Source: Streptomyces flavofungini (GTDB lineage Bacteria; Actinomycetota; Actinomycetes; Streptomycetales; Streptomycetaceae). Taken from it: a stretch of DNA of 64,000 nucleotides. Both the position numbers and the translations under genes were made by a program. How positions within the stretch are numbered: position 1 is the first letter of the stretch; every line of letters begins with the position of its first letter. The notes beneath the pieces are model-generated. The model searched no databases and was not told the origin of the DNA. It saw only the letters and a program-made list of their open reading frames with translations. Location of the stretch: contig NZ_CP128846.1 of NCBI RefSeq assembly GCF_030388665.1, forward strand, positions 1,302,001-1,366,000. The letters run 5' to 3'. Shown piece after piece: positions 33,729-42,130 of this stretch.

Positions 33729-34547
33729 TCAGTGCTGGAGGCACATCCGTCCGACGGACTCGTCGCGGAGGATCCGCGTGAACAGCACGCGCAGGTCCCG
33801 CCCCGGGTCCACGCCCAGCTCCTGGGCCAGCGCCCGGCGGATGCGGTGGTAGACGCGCACCGCCTCCGCCTGCCGGCCCGCCTCGCACAGGGCGACCATG
33901 AGGAGCCAGCCCAGCCGTTCCCGGTTGGGGTACCGCGCGCTGAGGGCGGCGAGTTCGGCCACCGCGGCGCCGTTGTCCCGCCCCCAGGCCAGCTCGGCCT
34001 CCCACAGGGCCTCCCAGGTCATGAGGCGCAGCTCCTCCAGGCGGGCCGCCTCGCGCACGGCCGGTTCGTAGTCGCCGAGTTCCGCGTAGGGCGCGCCGCG
34101 CCACAGCGCCAGGGAGGCGGTGAGGGCACGGCTCGCCTCCGCGTACCTGCCGTTGCGCAGGAGCCCGCGGCCGTCGCGCAGTCGGCTCTCGAAGCGGCAG
34201 GCGTCGACGCGGTCCCGCTCGACGGCGAGAACGTATCCGTGCGCCTCCCTGCGCAGGATCCTGTTCCGCCCCCGGGGCGGACAGTCAGGTTCCAGTTGGC
34301 GGCGGAGATGGGAGACGTAGCTGTGCAGGCTGGCAACCACGTTGCCAGGGGGTCCGGCGGGCCAGATCGCCTCGGTGAGCCGTTCCGCGCCCACCACTTG
34401 CCCCGGCGCCAGCAACAGAGTTGACAGCACGGCACGTTGTCGCGCCGGTCCGAGGGGCAGGGGGCCTGTGGGCGACCACACCGCCAGGGGCCCGAGGATG
34501 TTGAATGACAACTCACCCGTCAAATGCGTCACAGTTTTCACAGACAT
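33729..34547 (-). CDS. norD: Small SARP (AfsR/DnrI-type) transcriptional activator, cluster regulator
   Basis: 272 aa from the ATG at 34547 behind GGGGGAG; the frame extends to 34586 but has no ribosome site there. An OmpR-type winged helix (~12-95: FNILGPLAVWSPTGPLPLG, LHSYVSHLRRQLEP) is followed by a bacterial transcriptional activation domain (~105-255, TPR-like: ALTASLALWRGAPYAEL, GWLLMVALCEAGRQAEAVRVYHRIRRAL). There is no ATPase domain, so it is a pathway-specific SARP and not a global AfsR. It is the likely reader of the 11-bp repeat sites upstream of the P450 and N-oxygenase genes. The aureothin cluster has a comparable regulator, AurD. It faces a 463-bp non-coding region that presumably holds its own promoter. 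Confidence 0.92.
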   Translation of the reverse strand: MSVKTVTHLTGELSFNILGPLAVWSPTGPLPLGPARQRAVLSTLLLAPGQVVGAERLTEAIWPAGPPGNVVASLHSYVSHLRRQLEPDCPPRGRNRILRREAHGYVLAVERDRVDACRFESRLRDGRGLLRNGRYAEASRALTASLALWRGAPYAELGDYEPAVREAARLEELRLMTWEALWEAELAWGRDNGAAVAELAALSARYPNRERLGWLLMVALCEAGRQAEAVRVYHRIRRALAQELGVDPGRDLRVLFTRILRDESVGRMCLQH

Positions 34548-35010
34548 CACGCTCTCCCCCTGGCAACACTGATTTTCAATGGCCACCGGTCTCCCCCACT
34601 GTCGGTCGGAATGACGTCAACACCCCCGGTCCAGGTTGGCCGAGCCGCGCCTGGACTTTTCGTGTGTGCCGCATGAGTAAGGAGAGGGAGACATTCCCCA
34701 CTATGACCGCGCGTTACTCTTTGACGCATCCCTTTGCTCACTTTTGCCAATGAGCTGTCCAGATGGCGCAAAGGCACGGTTCCACGGCCGCGCGGCCTGG
34801 GATACGTTGAAGGGTTGCGCAACCTTGTTGCAGATCTTGGAATTACGTCCCGTGGATCACCGCGCCGGGCACGCGGCGCGCACGATCCGATCAAACCCGT
34901 ACGCACGTGCGCGGCGACCATAAAAGCCGGACGCGCAATTAAAGTCAGCAACGCGCTTGAAGAAGCAACCTTTTACTTCATCTTCCCGAACGTTGTCGAA
35001 TAACGATTCT
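34548..35010. other. 463-bp intergenic region upstream of the SARP gene, with a palindrome
   Basis: No gene is convincing here, and it is more AT-rich than its surroundings. The clearest element is the 12-bp perfect palindrome GGTTGCGCAACC at 34813-34824, whose inner 10 bp recur upstream of the glycerol-kinase-like gene. TTGACG hexamers occur near 34583-34588 (minus strand) and 34718-34723 (plus strand) but neither has a good -10 partner. The region presumably contains the SARP promoter and the 3' end of the oxidoreductase transcript. Confidence 0.6.
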
Positions 35011-35994
35011 TCAGAGCGGCCACTGCCCGCCGAGGAGATATCGGCGCACCGAGACCGCGGCCCGCCGCCCCTCCGCGGCCACCACAGCGGCGGGCTCGAC
35101 GGCGTGCGCCCCATTCCCGACCGCGAAGACACCGCGGACTTCCGTACGGAAGTCCGCGTCGATCGCCAGTCCCCGCGTGCCGGGGTCGAGCGGCACCCCG
35201 CCCCGGCGCGCCAGTTCGTTCTCCGGCACGAAGTCCCCCGTGAAGACGACGGTGTCGCAGGGCAGTTGGGCCAGGAGCCCGGTGCGATGCCGCAGCCGCA
35301 CGGCGGAAATCCGCCCCTTCCCGACGAGTTCGGTGACCACCGCGCCGGTGAGCAGCGGAACGCCGTGCCACAGACGGGACCCGGCGGCGCGCCAGGGCGC
35401 TGCACTGTGCCGAGCCTCCGCCGCCACCTGGGCGACCGCGACGACGCCCGCGCGCCGCAACGTGTCGAGCGCCGCGTACGCGACGGGCTCGGCGCCCACC
35501 ACCACGGCGCGGGTGCCGATGCGCTGGCCGTACAGGTGGACGGCCTGCTGGAGTTCGCCGGTGGTGTAGACGCCGGGGGCGCGGCCGCCGGGCACGAGGC
35601 GTGCGGCACGGGGGCGTTCGCGGGCGCCGGTGGCGAGGACGACGGCCCGCGCGGTGAGGCGTTCCAGACCGCCGGGCGAGGTCGTGTCGAGGGTGCGGGG
35701 TCCCGCCCAGCCGGTCGCGGTGACGCCGACGCGCACGCGCGCGCCCGCGTCGCGGGCCTCGTCGACGCGGGCGCGCGCGTACCGCGGCCCGCTCGTGCCG
35801 GGGCCGCTGAGTCCGGCGAAGGTGCGGGCGCCGAAGCCGCCGTGGTGGCAGTGGCGGGGCACGCCGCCCGCCTGCTCCTCGCGTTCCAGGACCTCGACAC
35901 GGCCCACGCCGGCCGCCGCGAGCCCGGCGGCGGCCGCGAGCCCGGCGGGTCCGGCGCCGACGATCAGCACGTCCACGGCACGCTCGTGCCTCAT
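35011..35994 (-). CDS. Small FAD/NAD(P)-dependent oxidoreductase linked to a GlpA-type dehydrogenase
   Basis: 327 aa from the ATG at 35994; a GTG at 36012 would add six residues, and neither has a clear Shine-Dalgarno. An N-terminal dinucleotide fold (VLIVGAGPAGLAAAAGL) and a second NAD-binding segment (~165-195, GTRAVVVGAEPVAYAALDTL) give a thioredoxin-reductase-like plan, ending in an FAD site (TEVRGVFAVGNGAHAVEPAAV). Proteins of this type are commonly encoded next to GlpA-like enzymes with a BFD domain and probably pass their electrons on. Here it follows such an enzyme in a three-gene operon. The substrate is not proven; opine or cyanide-forming oxidase subunits have a similar build. Its start region consists of an imperfect tandem repeat. 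Confidence 0.75.
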   Translation of the reverse strand: MRHERAVDVLIVGAGPAGLAAAAGLAAAGVGRVEVLEREEQAGGVPRHCHHGGFGARTFAGLSGPGTSGPRYARARVDEARDAGARVRVGVTATGWAGPRTLDTTSPGGLERLTARAVVLATGARERPRAARLVPGGRAPGVYTTGELQQAVHLYGQRIGTRAVVVGAEPVAYAALDTLRRAGVVAVAQVAAEARHSAAPWRAAGSRLWHGVPLLTGAVVTELVGKGRISAVRLRHRTGLLAQLPCDTVVFTGDFVPENELARRGGVPLDPGTRGLAIDADFRTEVRGVFAVGNGAHAVEPAAVVAAEGRRAAVSVRRYLLGGQWPL

Positions 35995-36060
35995 CGGGGT
36001 GCCTGCACGCACTGATGCTTCATCACGGCGCCTCCAGGCACTGGTTCCTCATCGCGGTGC
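35974..36060 (-). repeat. Three imperfect 29-bp tandem repeats across a gene junction
   Basis: On the minus strand the units 36060-36032, 36031-36003 and 36002-35974 each begin GC(A/G)CC, contain GATGA, and (first two) continue with CAGTGC. The first two match at about 22 of 29 positions; the third agrees mainly in its first half. The first unit carries the stop codon of the upstream dehydrogenase and the third carries the ATG of the oxidoreductase. Confidence 0.75.
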
Positions 36061-37569
36061 CTCCGTGCGGCCGCGTCCTTCGAGCAGGGCACGCACCGCC
36101 GCGCCGCAGTAGAAGCCCTGGCAGCGGCCGCCGCGGGCCCGGGTGCGGCGGCGCAGGCCTTCGACGGACGCGGGCGGCACGGTGCTGGTGAGGGCGTCGC
36201 GGATCTCCCCGCGCGTGACGCGCTCGCAGTGGCAGACGAGGGTGCCGTACGCCGGGTCCGCCGCGATCAGGTCGGCGCGCTGGTAGGGGCGTGGGAAGCG
36301 CTCGCCGAGGTTCGGCATGGTGAGGGGCGCGAGCTCACGGGGCGCGCCGAGGTCCAGGCCGCAGTCCGCGAGCAGGCCGGTGACGTGCGCGGCGATGGCC
36401 ATGGACGCGGTCAGGCCGGTGGAGCGGATGCCGCCGACGGTGACGTAGCGCTGCTCGGGCCAGGGGTGGATCCGGTAGTCGTCCTCCTCGGTCGCCGCAC
36501 GCAGGCCCGCGTAGGCGGCGGTGACGTCCTCGTCGAGCAGGTCGGGCAGGATGCGGGCGCCGCGCTCGCGCAGGAAGGCGAGCCCGTCGGCGGTGGTGCC
36601 GGTGGCCCGCTTGTCGTCCAGGTCCTCCGCCGTGGGGCCGAGAAGCACGTTGCCGTACACCGTCGGGGCGACCAGGACGCCCTTGCCGAGCGCCGTCGGC
36701 ACCGGCAGCAGGATGTGGTGCACGAGGTCGCGGGCGAGCTTGTCGAAGACGACGAGCTGGCCGCGGCGCGGGGTGACCGTGAACGTGTCGTGGCCGAGCA
36801 TCCGGTCGACGGTGTCGGCGTGCAGGCCCGCGGCGTTGACGAGGTAGCGGGTGCGCAGCTCGCCGCGGCTCGTGGTGAGCACGCGGGATTCCGCGCCCCG
36901 CGGGTCCCTGCCGGCGTCCGTCAGGCGGCAGCCGAGGTGCAGGTCCACGCCGGAGCGCACGGCCTGGGTGGCGTACGCCAGGGGCGTCGTCCAGGGGCAG
37001 ATGATGCTCTCGTCCGGCACCGCGAGGGCGCCGCGGGCACCGGGGCCGAGCCGCGGCTCGCGGGTGTACAGCTCGGCGGTGTCCAGGAGGGCCGTCCGGT
37101 CGTAGCCGTTGCGCTCGGCCTTGGCCCGCAGGGCGGGCAGGGCGGCGAGCTGCTCCTCGTCCCAGGCGACCAGGAGCGCGCCGACCCGCTCCACGGGGAT
37201 GCCGCACTCGGCGGCGTACGCGGCGAGGCGGCGCTGCCCCTCCCGGACCAGACGGGCCTCCAGGGAGCCGGGCACGGCGTCGAACCCGGTGTGCAGGATG
37301 GCCGTGTTGGCCTTGGACGTGCCCTCGCCCACGTCGTCCGCCGCCTCCAGCACGGCGACGCGCAGGGGGTGGCGGGCCAGTTCGCGCGCGATGGCGGTGC
37401 CGACGACTCCGGCGCCGACCACGGTGACGTCGTACGGGATGCCGGTGCCGTCGTACGGCTCGTGCGCCGACGCCGCCGCGCGGCCCGGCCCCGGCGGGGC
37501 GGGCGGCAGGGTTCCGGCGCGGGTGACGCGGCCGGGCCCCCCGCTCCCGGGCGCCCCGGCCCCGCTCAC
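36049..37569 (-). CDS. GlpA-type FAD-dependent glycerol-3-phosphate dehydrogenase with BFD-like [2Fe-2S] C-terminus
   Basis: 506 aa if started at the GTG at 37569, which overlaps the kinase stop as GTGA; the frame upstream lies inside the kinase gene and is a shadow. After a Pro/Ala-rich leader of ~30 residues the FAD fold begins (VTVVGAGVVGTAIARELA), with a DAO-type body (ILHTGFDAVPGSLEARLV; GGIRSTGLTASMAIAAHV). Residues ~435-495 hold a BFD-like cluster site: CHC in LVCHCERVTRGE and Cys-x4-Cys in GGRCQGFYCG. Anaerobic-type GlpA has the same plan and oxidises glycerol-3-phosphate to DHAP. The neighbouring kinase and oxidoreductase make this the likely substrate. The start has no Shine-Dalgarno and relies on coupling. 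Confidence 0.82.
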   Translation of the reverse strand: MSGAGAPGSGGPGRVTRAGTLPPAPPGPGRAAASAHEPYDGTGIPYDVTVVGAGVVGTAIARELARHPLRVAVLEAADDVGEGTSKANTAILHTGFDAVPGSLEARLVREGQRRLAAYAAECGIPVERVGALLVAWDEEQLAALPALRAKAERNGYDRTALLDTAELYTREPRLGPGARGALAVPDESIICPWTTPLAYATQAVRSGVDLHLGCRLTDAGRDPRGAESRVLTTSRGELRTRYLVNAAGLHADTVDRMLGHDTFTVTPRRGQLVVFDKLARDLVHHILLPVPTALGKGVLVAPTVYGNVLLGPTAEDLDDKRATGTTADGLAFLRERGARILPDLLDEDVTAAYAGLRAATEEDDYRIHPWPEQRYVTVGGIRSTGLTASMAIAAHVTGLLADCGLDLGAPRELAPLTMPNLGERFPRPYQRADLIAADPAYGTLVCHCERVTRGEIRDALTSTVPPASVEGLRRRTRARGGRCQGFYCGAAVRALLEGRGRTEAPR

Positions 37570-39005
37570 GAGGGCGTGCGTTCCGTGAGGACCGCGACCT
37601 GCGCGCGGAACGCCTCGCGGCGGGCGGCCGCCTCGTCGGCGCCGATCCTCGGTTCGTAGACGGCGGCCGGGCGCCAGTCGGGCACGACGTCGCGCAGGGT
37701 GAGCCTCGGGTCGAGGCCGAGGCGGGCGACCGCGCCCACGCCGAGAGCGGTGACGTCGGGGAGCGCCGAGACCTCCACGGGCAGCTGGAGCAGGTCGGCC
37801 TGGGTCTGCATGAGCAGGTCCGAGCGGGTCAGGCCGCCGTCGACGCGCAGGCTCCGCAGGGGCTCGCCGAGGTCGGCGGCCACGGCGTCGGCGAGTTCGG
37901 CGACCTGCGCCGTGATGCCCTCGCACAGCGCCCGCACCAGATGCCCTGCCGTGGTGTCCAGGCCGAGGCCGGTCAGGGAGCCGCGCAGGTCGCCGCGCCA
38001 CCAGGGCGCCGCGAGCCCGGCGAGCGCGGGCACGAAGGTGACGCCGCCGGTGTCGGGGACGGCCGAGCCGATCGGGTCGATGTCCTCGGCGCCGCCGATG
38101 ACGCCGAGGTCGGTGAGCCAGCGCACGGCGGACGCGGCGGTGTAGACCTGCCCGTCGAGGCAGTAGCTGCTGCGGCCGCCGAGCCGCCAGGCGACGCACG
38201 CGACGAGCCCGGAGTCGCTCCGGCGCGGGGTCGTGCCGGTCTGGGCGAGCAGGAACGCGCCGGTGCCGTACGTGCACTTGGCGCTGCCGGGCTCGGTGAC
38301 GTCCTGGGCGAGGAGCGCCGCCTGCTGGTCGACCAGGAGCCCGGTGAGCGGGATCTCGGCGCCGAACGCCGTGGTGGTGCCGACCGTCTCGGCGGCGTCG
38401 ACGACGCGCGGCAGCCGCTCGGCGCCGAGGCCGAAGACGTCGAGGGCGCGCGGCGACCAGGCGGCGGAGTCCAGGTCGAGGAGCTGGGTGCGGCCCGCGG
38501 TGGCCGCGTCGGTGACGAAGGCCCCGGTGAGCCGGTGGACGAGCCAGGCGTCGCTGGTCGTGACCACGCCGCTCCGGGTGAGGTGGCGGCGTATCCACGC
38601 CATCTTGGGGGCGGCGAAGTAGGGGTCGAGGGGCAGGCCGGTGAGCGACTTCAACTCGTCCGCGTGCTCGGCGAGTTCCGCGCACAGCTCGTCGGCGCGC
38701 CGGTCCTGCCACACCAGGGCGTCGGTCAGCGGCTCACCGGACTCCTGGTCCCAGGCGAGCACCGTCTCGCCCTGGTTGGCGAGGCCCACGGCGGCGACCG
38801 GCTCCCCCGCCTCCGCCAGGGCCTCGCGGCCGGCGTCGAGCACGGAGGCGAGCAGGTCGTCGGGCGCGACCTCGACGCGGCCGCCGGGCAGATGGCGGGG
38901 GCGTACGGATGCGGTGCCGGAGCCGATCACGCCGCGCTCGGGGCAGACGACGAGCGCCTTGGTGGCGGAGGTGCCCTGGTCGACGGCGAGCACCGGGCCG
39001 GTCAT
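37566..39005 (-). CDS. glpK: FGGY-family carbohydrate kinase, probably glycerol kinase
   Basis: 479 aa, ATG at 39005 behind GGAGCG. FGGY signatures: phosphate-1 loop DQGTSATKALVV near residue 9, WQDRR, YFAAPKMAWI, TYGTGAFLL, GLAAPWWRGDLRG and RVDGGLTRSDLLMQTQADLL. The last three are close to glycerol kinases. The segment NQGETVLAW replaces the usual NQRET, and DQGTS the usual DQGTT, so the substrate could differ (for example another polyol). Followed by a GlpA-like dehydrogenase with a 4-bp overlap, the likely pathway is glycerol to glycerol-3-phosphate to DHAP. An upstream palindrome may be the operator. Confidence 0.8.
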   Translation of the reverse strand: MTGPVLAVDQGTSATKALVVCPERGVIGSGTASVRPRHLPGGRVEVAPDDLLASVLDAGREALAEAGEPVAAVGLANQGETVLAWDQESGEPLTDALVWQDRRADELCAELAEHADELKSLTGLPLDPYFAAPKMAWIRRHLTRSGVVTTSDAWLVHRLTGAFVTDAATAGRTQLLDLDSAAWSPRALDVFGLGAERLPRVVDAAETVGTTTAFGAEIPLTGLLVDQQAALLAQDVTEPGSAKCTYGTGAFLLAQTGTTPRRSDSGLVACVAWRLGGRSSYCLDGQVYTAASAVRWLTDLGVIGGAEDIDPIGSAVPDTGGVTFVPALAGLAAPWWRGDLRGSLTGLGLDTTAGHLVRALCEGITAQVAELADAVAADLGEPLRSLRVDGGLTRSDLLMQTQADLLQLPVEVSALPDVTALGVGAVARLGLDPRLTLRDVVPDWRPAAVYEPRIGADEAAARREAFRAQVAVLTERTPS

Positions 39006-39405
39006 CGCCGCGCTCCGCGGCGCGGCGTGCGAGCGGCGGGGCGCGGGCCGCGGTCAGTCGTGATCACCGCGGAAGCCTGCTACAGGGGGCGCGGAGCCGT
39101 CAAGGGTCGAAGCCCGCGCCAAATGCCGCAATCGGTGCTGTTGTTGCGCAACACAGAACTCAACGTTCACATCGGCGCGCCGTGTTGACACAACTTGGTC
39201 AAGAAAGATCCGAGGACCGACCGGTAATCGGAAGACTCCCCCCTACACTGACCGCCGAACAACATCAGTAACGCGTACACCACTTCACCGACCCGTACAC
39301 TCCCGCACCACACTCCGCTCGCCCCCCGCCACCGCTTCATTCCCCGTTCACCCCTTCGTCCGCCGCGGAACACCCCCACCCGCTCAGCCAGAGCCCAGAG
39401 GACCC
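39006..39405. promoter_or_regulatory. 400-bp divergent intergenic region with a 12-bp palindrome
   Basis: This separates the kinase operon (minus) from the gene at 39406 (plus). TGTTGCGCAACA at 39142-39153 is a perfect palindrome ~137 bp upstream of the kinase ATG, and its inner GTTGCGCAAC recurs at 34814-34823. Between it and the kinase the minus strand has TTGACG near 39105 as a possible -35. On the plus strand TACACT at ~39244-39249 could be a -10 for the other gene. From 39260 to 39395 the DNA is C-rich and shows nothing else. Confidence 0.5.
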
Positions 39406-40413
39406 ATGCCGATGCCGTTAGCCCGCCCGGTGTACCACCCGGCCGGTCACGACGCTCCCCTGCGTGCCGTGCTCCAGGACCTCAAGGCAGGCCGCTGGGT
39501 GTCGACGAGAAACCTGCTCACCGAGACCCCCGACTGGGGACTGTGGACGCAACGTACGCAGATCCTGGCCGCGGCCGTCGCCGGTTCCGACGTGGTGCGC
39601 GCCTGGCTCGCCGAGGAGCCGCGCAGCGTCGCCGCGACGGTCCTGCACACCCGCGTCACGGTGGAGCGCGCCCTGCGCGCGCACCGCGCGGGCCACCGCC
39701 ACACCAACGAGCTGTGGCGGGAGGCGAACGAGGCCTGCCGTCTGGCCTCGCAGACCTCGCCGGAGGACCCCGTCCCCTGGATCTGCCTGCTCGCGCTCGC
39801 CCAGCTCGACGAGGGCCAGCGGTGGGACGAGCACCGGGTGGCCGCGCCGGAGCCGATGCTCTTCCCCGGCCCCTGGGCCATCCTCGCCGAGGCCGAGAAG
39901 CGCGACCCCGGCAACCGCGAGGCGTACCACCGCATGCTCCAGTTCGCGTACAACCGCAGGCCGGGTGCGCCGCTGACCGAGGCGGTCAACTTCGTGCACT
40001 GGGCCTCGGCGGCGGCCCCCGCGGGCTCGGCGCTGCACGTGCTGCCGCTGTACGCGCGGGTGGAGCGCTACCGCCGCGAGGGCGGCAACGAGCGCGCCCT
40101 GGACCTGCACTGGGTCGGGGAGGACGCCACGCGCAGCGCGCTCAGGGCGCTGCAGCTGTGGTTCGACCACGCGCGGCCCGACGCGATGTCGCTGCTCGAC
40201 CTCAACTACCTGGCGCACGCGCTGTGGGGGGCCCACCAGTTCCACGACGCGGTCCGGGTGTTCGAGGCGCTCGACCCCTTCTTCACGGTCGTGCCGTGGA
40301 CGTACCGCACGCACGCGCCCGGTGACGCGGACGCGGCCACGGAGGCCTTCGTCCACGCCCGGGCGCGCTGTCACCACGCGGCCCGCGGCCCGGGCGCCGG
40401 CCCGCACGGCTGA
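39406..40413 (+). CDS. Unrecognised helical (TPR-like) protein with a TTA codon
   Basis: 335 aa, ATG at 39406 behind AGAGGA; ATG at 39412 is an alternative. I do not recognise the family with certainty. The sequence is mostly alpha-helical and soluble, with repeated helix pairs resembling TPR repeats (WTQRTQILAAAVAGSDVVRAWL; AYHRMLQFAYNRRPGAPL; SLLDLNYLAHALWGAHQFHDAVRVFEAL), no signal peptide and no membrane segment. The fifth codon is TTA (39418-39420), the rare leucine codon read by the bldA tRNA in Streptomyces, so translation may be limited to late growth. An amino-acid permease gene starts 103 bp downstream on the same strand, so a shared transcript is likely. The gap contains a run of ten C. 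Confidence 0.7.
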   Translation: MPMPLARPVYHPAGHDAPLRAVLQDLKAGRWVSTRNLLTETPDWGLWTQRTQILAAAVAGSDVVRAWLAEEPRSVAATVLHTRVTVERALRAHRAGHRHTNELWREANEACRLASQTSPEDPVPWICLLALAQLDEGQRWDEHRVAAPEPMLFPGPWAILAEAEKRDPGNREAYHRMLQFAYNRRPGAPLTEAVNFVHWASAAAPAGSALHVLPLYARVERYRREGGNERALDLHWVGEDATRSALRALQLWFDHARPDAMSLLDLNYLAHALWGAHQFHDAVRVFEALDPFFTVVPWTYRTHAPGDADAATEAFVHARARCHHAARGPGAGPHG

Positions 40414-40516
40414 TTCCCCGGCCGGCCCCCGGTCGCCCCCGGCCGATCCCCCCGCGTTCGCAGAGACCCCCCCCCCGCACCCCCGCACCCCCGCTCTTCC
40501 CCCCGGAGGTTCACCC

Positions 40517-42043
40517 GTGTCCCGCACCACCGTGTCGAGCTCCGTCCCGGCGCCAGCGCTCCCGGACGAGGAACAACGGCTCCGAGAGCTCGGCTACCAG
40601 CCCGTCCTCGCCCGCCGCATGGGCGGGTTCGGCAACTTCGCCATCAGCTTCTCCGTCATATCCATCCTGTCCGGCTGCATGACGCTGTACGGGTTCGGCC
40701 TCGGCACCGGCGGCCCCGCGGTGATGATGTGGGGCTGGGCGGGCGTCGGTCTGATGGTCCTGTTCGTGGGTCTCGCGCTGGCCGAGGTCACCAGCGCCTA
40801 TCCCACGTCGGGTGCGCTGTACTACATGGCGGACCGGCTCGGCGGGCGCCGCTGGGGCTGGTACACGGGGTGGCTGAACCTGCTGGGCCTGCTCGGCGCG
40901 ATCGCCGGCATCGACTACGGCGCGGCCCTGTTCAGCGGCGCGCTGCTCAGCATGCACACCGACTTCACGCCCACGGCGGGATCCACCTTCGTGATCTTCC
41001 TGGGCATCCTGCTGGTGCACGCGCTCCTGAACCTGTTCAACGTCCGCCTCGTCAGCCTCCTGAACTCCATCTCCGTGTGGTGGCACCTGGCGGGCGTCGC
41101 GGTGATCGTCGGCGTCCTCGCGATCGTCCCGGACTCGCACCAGTCCCCGTCGTTCGTGTTCGGCGAGTTCGTCAACGACACCGGCTGGTCGAGCCCGCTG
41201 TACGTGTGCATGATCGGCCTGCTGCTCGCCCAGTACACGTTCTCCGGCTACGACGCCTCCGCGCACCTGTCGGAGGAGACCTCCAACGCCTCCGTGACCG
41301 CCGCGCGCGGCATCGTGCGCGCCATCTGGGTCTCCTGGATCGCCGGGTTCGTCCTGCTCGCCGGGCTCACCTTCGCCATCCAGGACTACGTCGGCACCCA
41401 GGAGAGCGCGACCGGCGTGCCGCCCGCGCAGATCTTCATCGACGGTCTCGGCACCTCGGGTGCCACCGCGCTGCTGCTCATCGTGATCGTGGCCCAGCTG
41501 TTCTGCGGCAACGCCGAGACGGCCGCGGCCAGCCGCATGGTGTTCGCCTTCAGCCGTGACAACGCCCTTCCGGGCTCCGCGGTGTGGCGCAAGGTCAGCC
41601 CGAAGACGCAGGTGCCGGTGCCCGCCGTGTGGCTCTCGGTCGGCCTCGCGGGCGTGATCGCGCTGCCCTCGCTGTACTCCGAGACCGCGTACGGCGCCGT
41701 CACCGCGATCAACGTCATCGGCATCACGCCCGCGTACGCGATCCCGGTCCTCCTTCGCCTGCGGGCGGGCGACCGCTTCCAGCCAGGACCCTGGAACCTC
41801 GGCAAGTGGAGCAAGCCGGTCGGCTGGATCGCGGTGATCTGGGTCGGCTTCGTGACCGTCCTGTTCTGCCTGCCGCAGGCCTCGCCGGTGAACGTCGAGT
41901 CGATGAACTACGCGTCGATCGCCCTCGCCGTCGTCCTGGTCCTCGCCACCGTGTGGTGGTTCGTGGCCCGGCGCTCCTACAACATCCCGTCCGCGTACGG
42001 CACGGACAAGGAGCAGGCGGAGATCGCGGAGGACATCGTCTGA
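40517..42043 (+). CDS. APC-superfamily amino-acid permease (GABA/BAT1-like)
   Basis: 508 aa from the GTG at 40517, seven bases after GGAGG; the frame to 40322 upstream is Pro/Arg-rich and out of keeping. The short hydrophilic N-terminus ends in ELGYQPVLARRMGGFGNFAISFSVIS, typical of APC permeases of the GABA/choline type, followed by about twelve hydrophobic helices. The conserved unwound-helix segments GFGLGTGGPAVM and EVTSAYPTSGALYYM are present, as is the loop SGYDASAHLSEETSNAS. It is predicted to import an amino acid or amine by proton or solute coupling; the substrate is not evident. It ends just before a strong hairpin terminator. Confidence 0.9.
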   Translation: MSRTTVSSSVPAPALPDEEQRLRELGYQPVLARRMGGFGNFAISFSVISILSGCMTLYGFGLGTGGPAVMMWGWAGVGLMVLFVGLALAEVTSAYPTSGALYYMADRLGGRRWGWYTGWLNLLGLLGAIAGIDYGAALFSGALLSMHTDFTPTAGSTFVIFLGILLVHALLNLFNVRLVSLLNSISVWWHLAGVAVIVGVLAIVPDSHQSPSFVFGEFVNDTGWSSPLYVCMIGLLLAQYTFSGYDASAHLSEETSNASVTAARGIVRAIWVSWIAGFVLLAGLTFAIQDYVGTQESATGVPPAQIFIDGLGTSGATALLLIVIVAQLFCGNAETAAASRMVFAFSRDNALPGSAVWRKVSPKTQVPVPAVWLSVGLAGVIALPSLYSETAYGAVTAINVIGITPAYAIPVLLRLRAGDRFQPGPWNLGKWSKPVGWIAVIWVGFVTVLFCLPQASPVNVESMNYASIALAVVLVLATVWWFVARRSYNIPSAYGTDKEQAEIAEDIV

Positions 42044-42075
42044 CCGGGGCGGCCGGGCCGTTCGGCGCCGGTTGA

Positions 42076-42106
42076 AAGGGGCGGTCCACCGGGTGGACCG
42101 CCCCTT
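42076..42106. terminator. Strong bidirectional intrinsic terminator between convergent genes
   Basis: A perfect 14-bp stem (AAGGGGCGGTCCAC / GTGGACCGCCCCTT) closes on the 3-nt loop CGG. It lies between the permease stop (42043, plus) and the metallopeptidase stop (42131, minus), with A and T ends on both sides, so it can serve both transcripts. Confidence 0.92.
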
Positions 42107-42130
42107 CACGCCGTCAGGTCTCCTGTCGGC

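Noticed and set aside
34548..35010. Small protein genes in the region upstream of the SARP gene (34505-34753, 34547-34951, 34734-35003)
   Set aside because: No ribosome site with family-like sequence; translations have no recognisable pattern and overlap each other in several frames.
37570..38712. Upstream 381 codons of the frame containing the GlpA-like dehydrogenase
   Set aside because: They lie inside the kinase gene in another frame and are Arg/Pro-rich. The dehydrogenase homology starts only after 37569.
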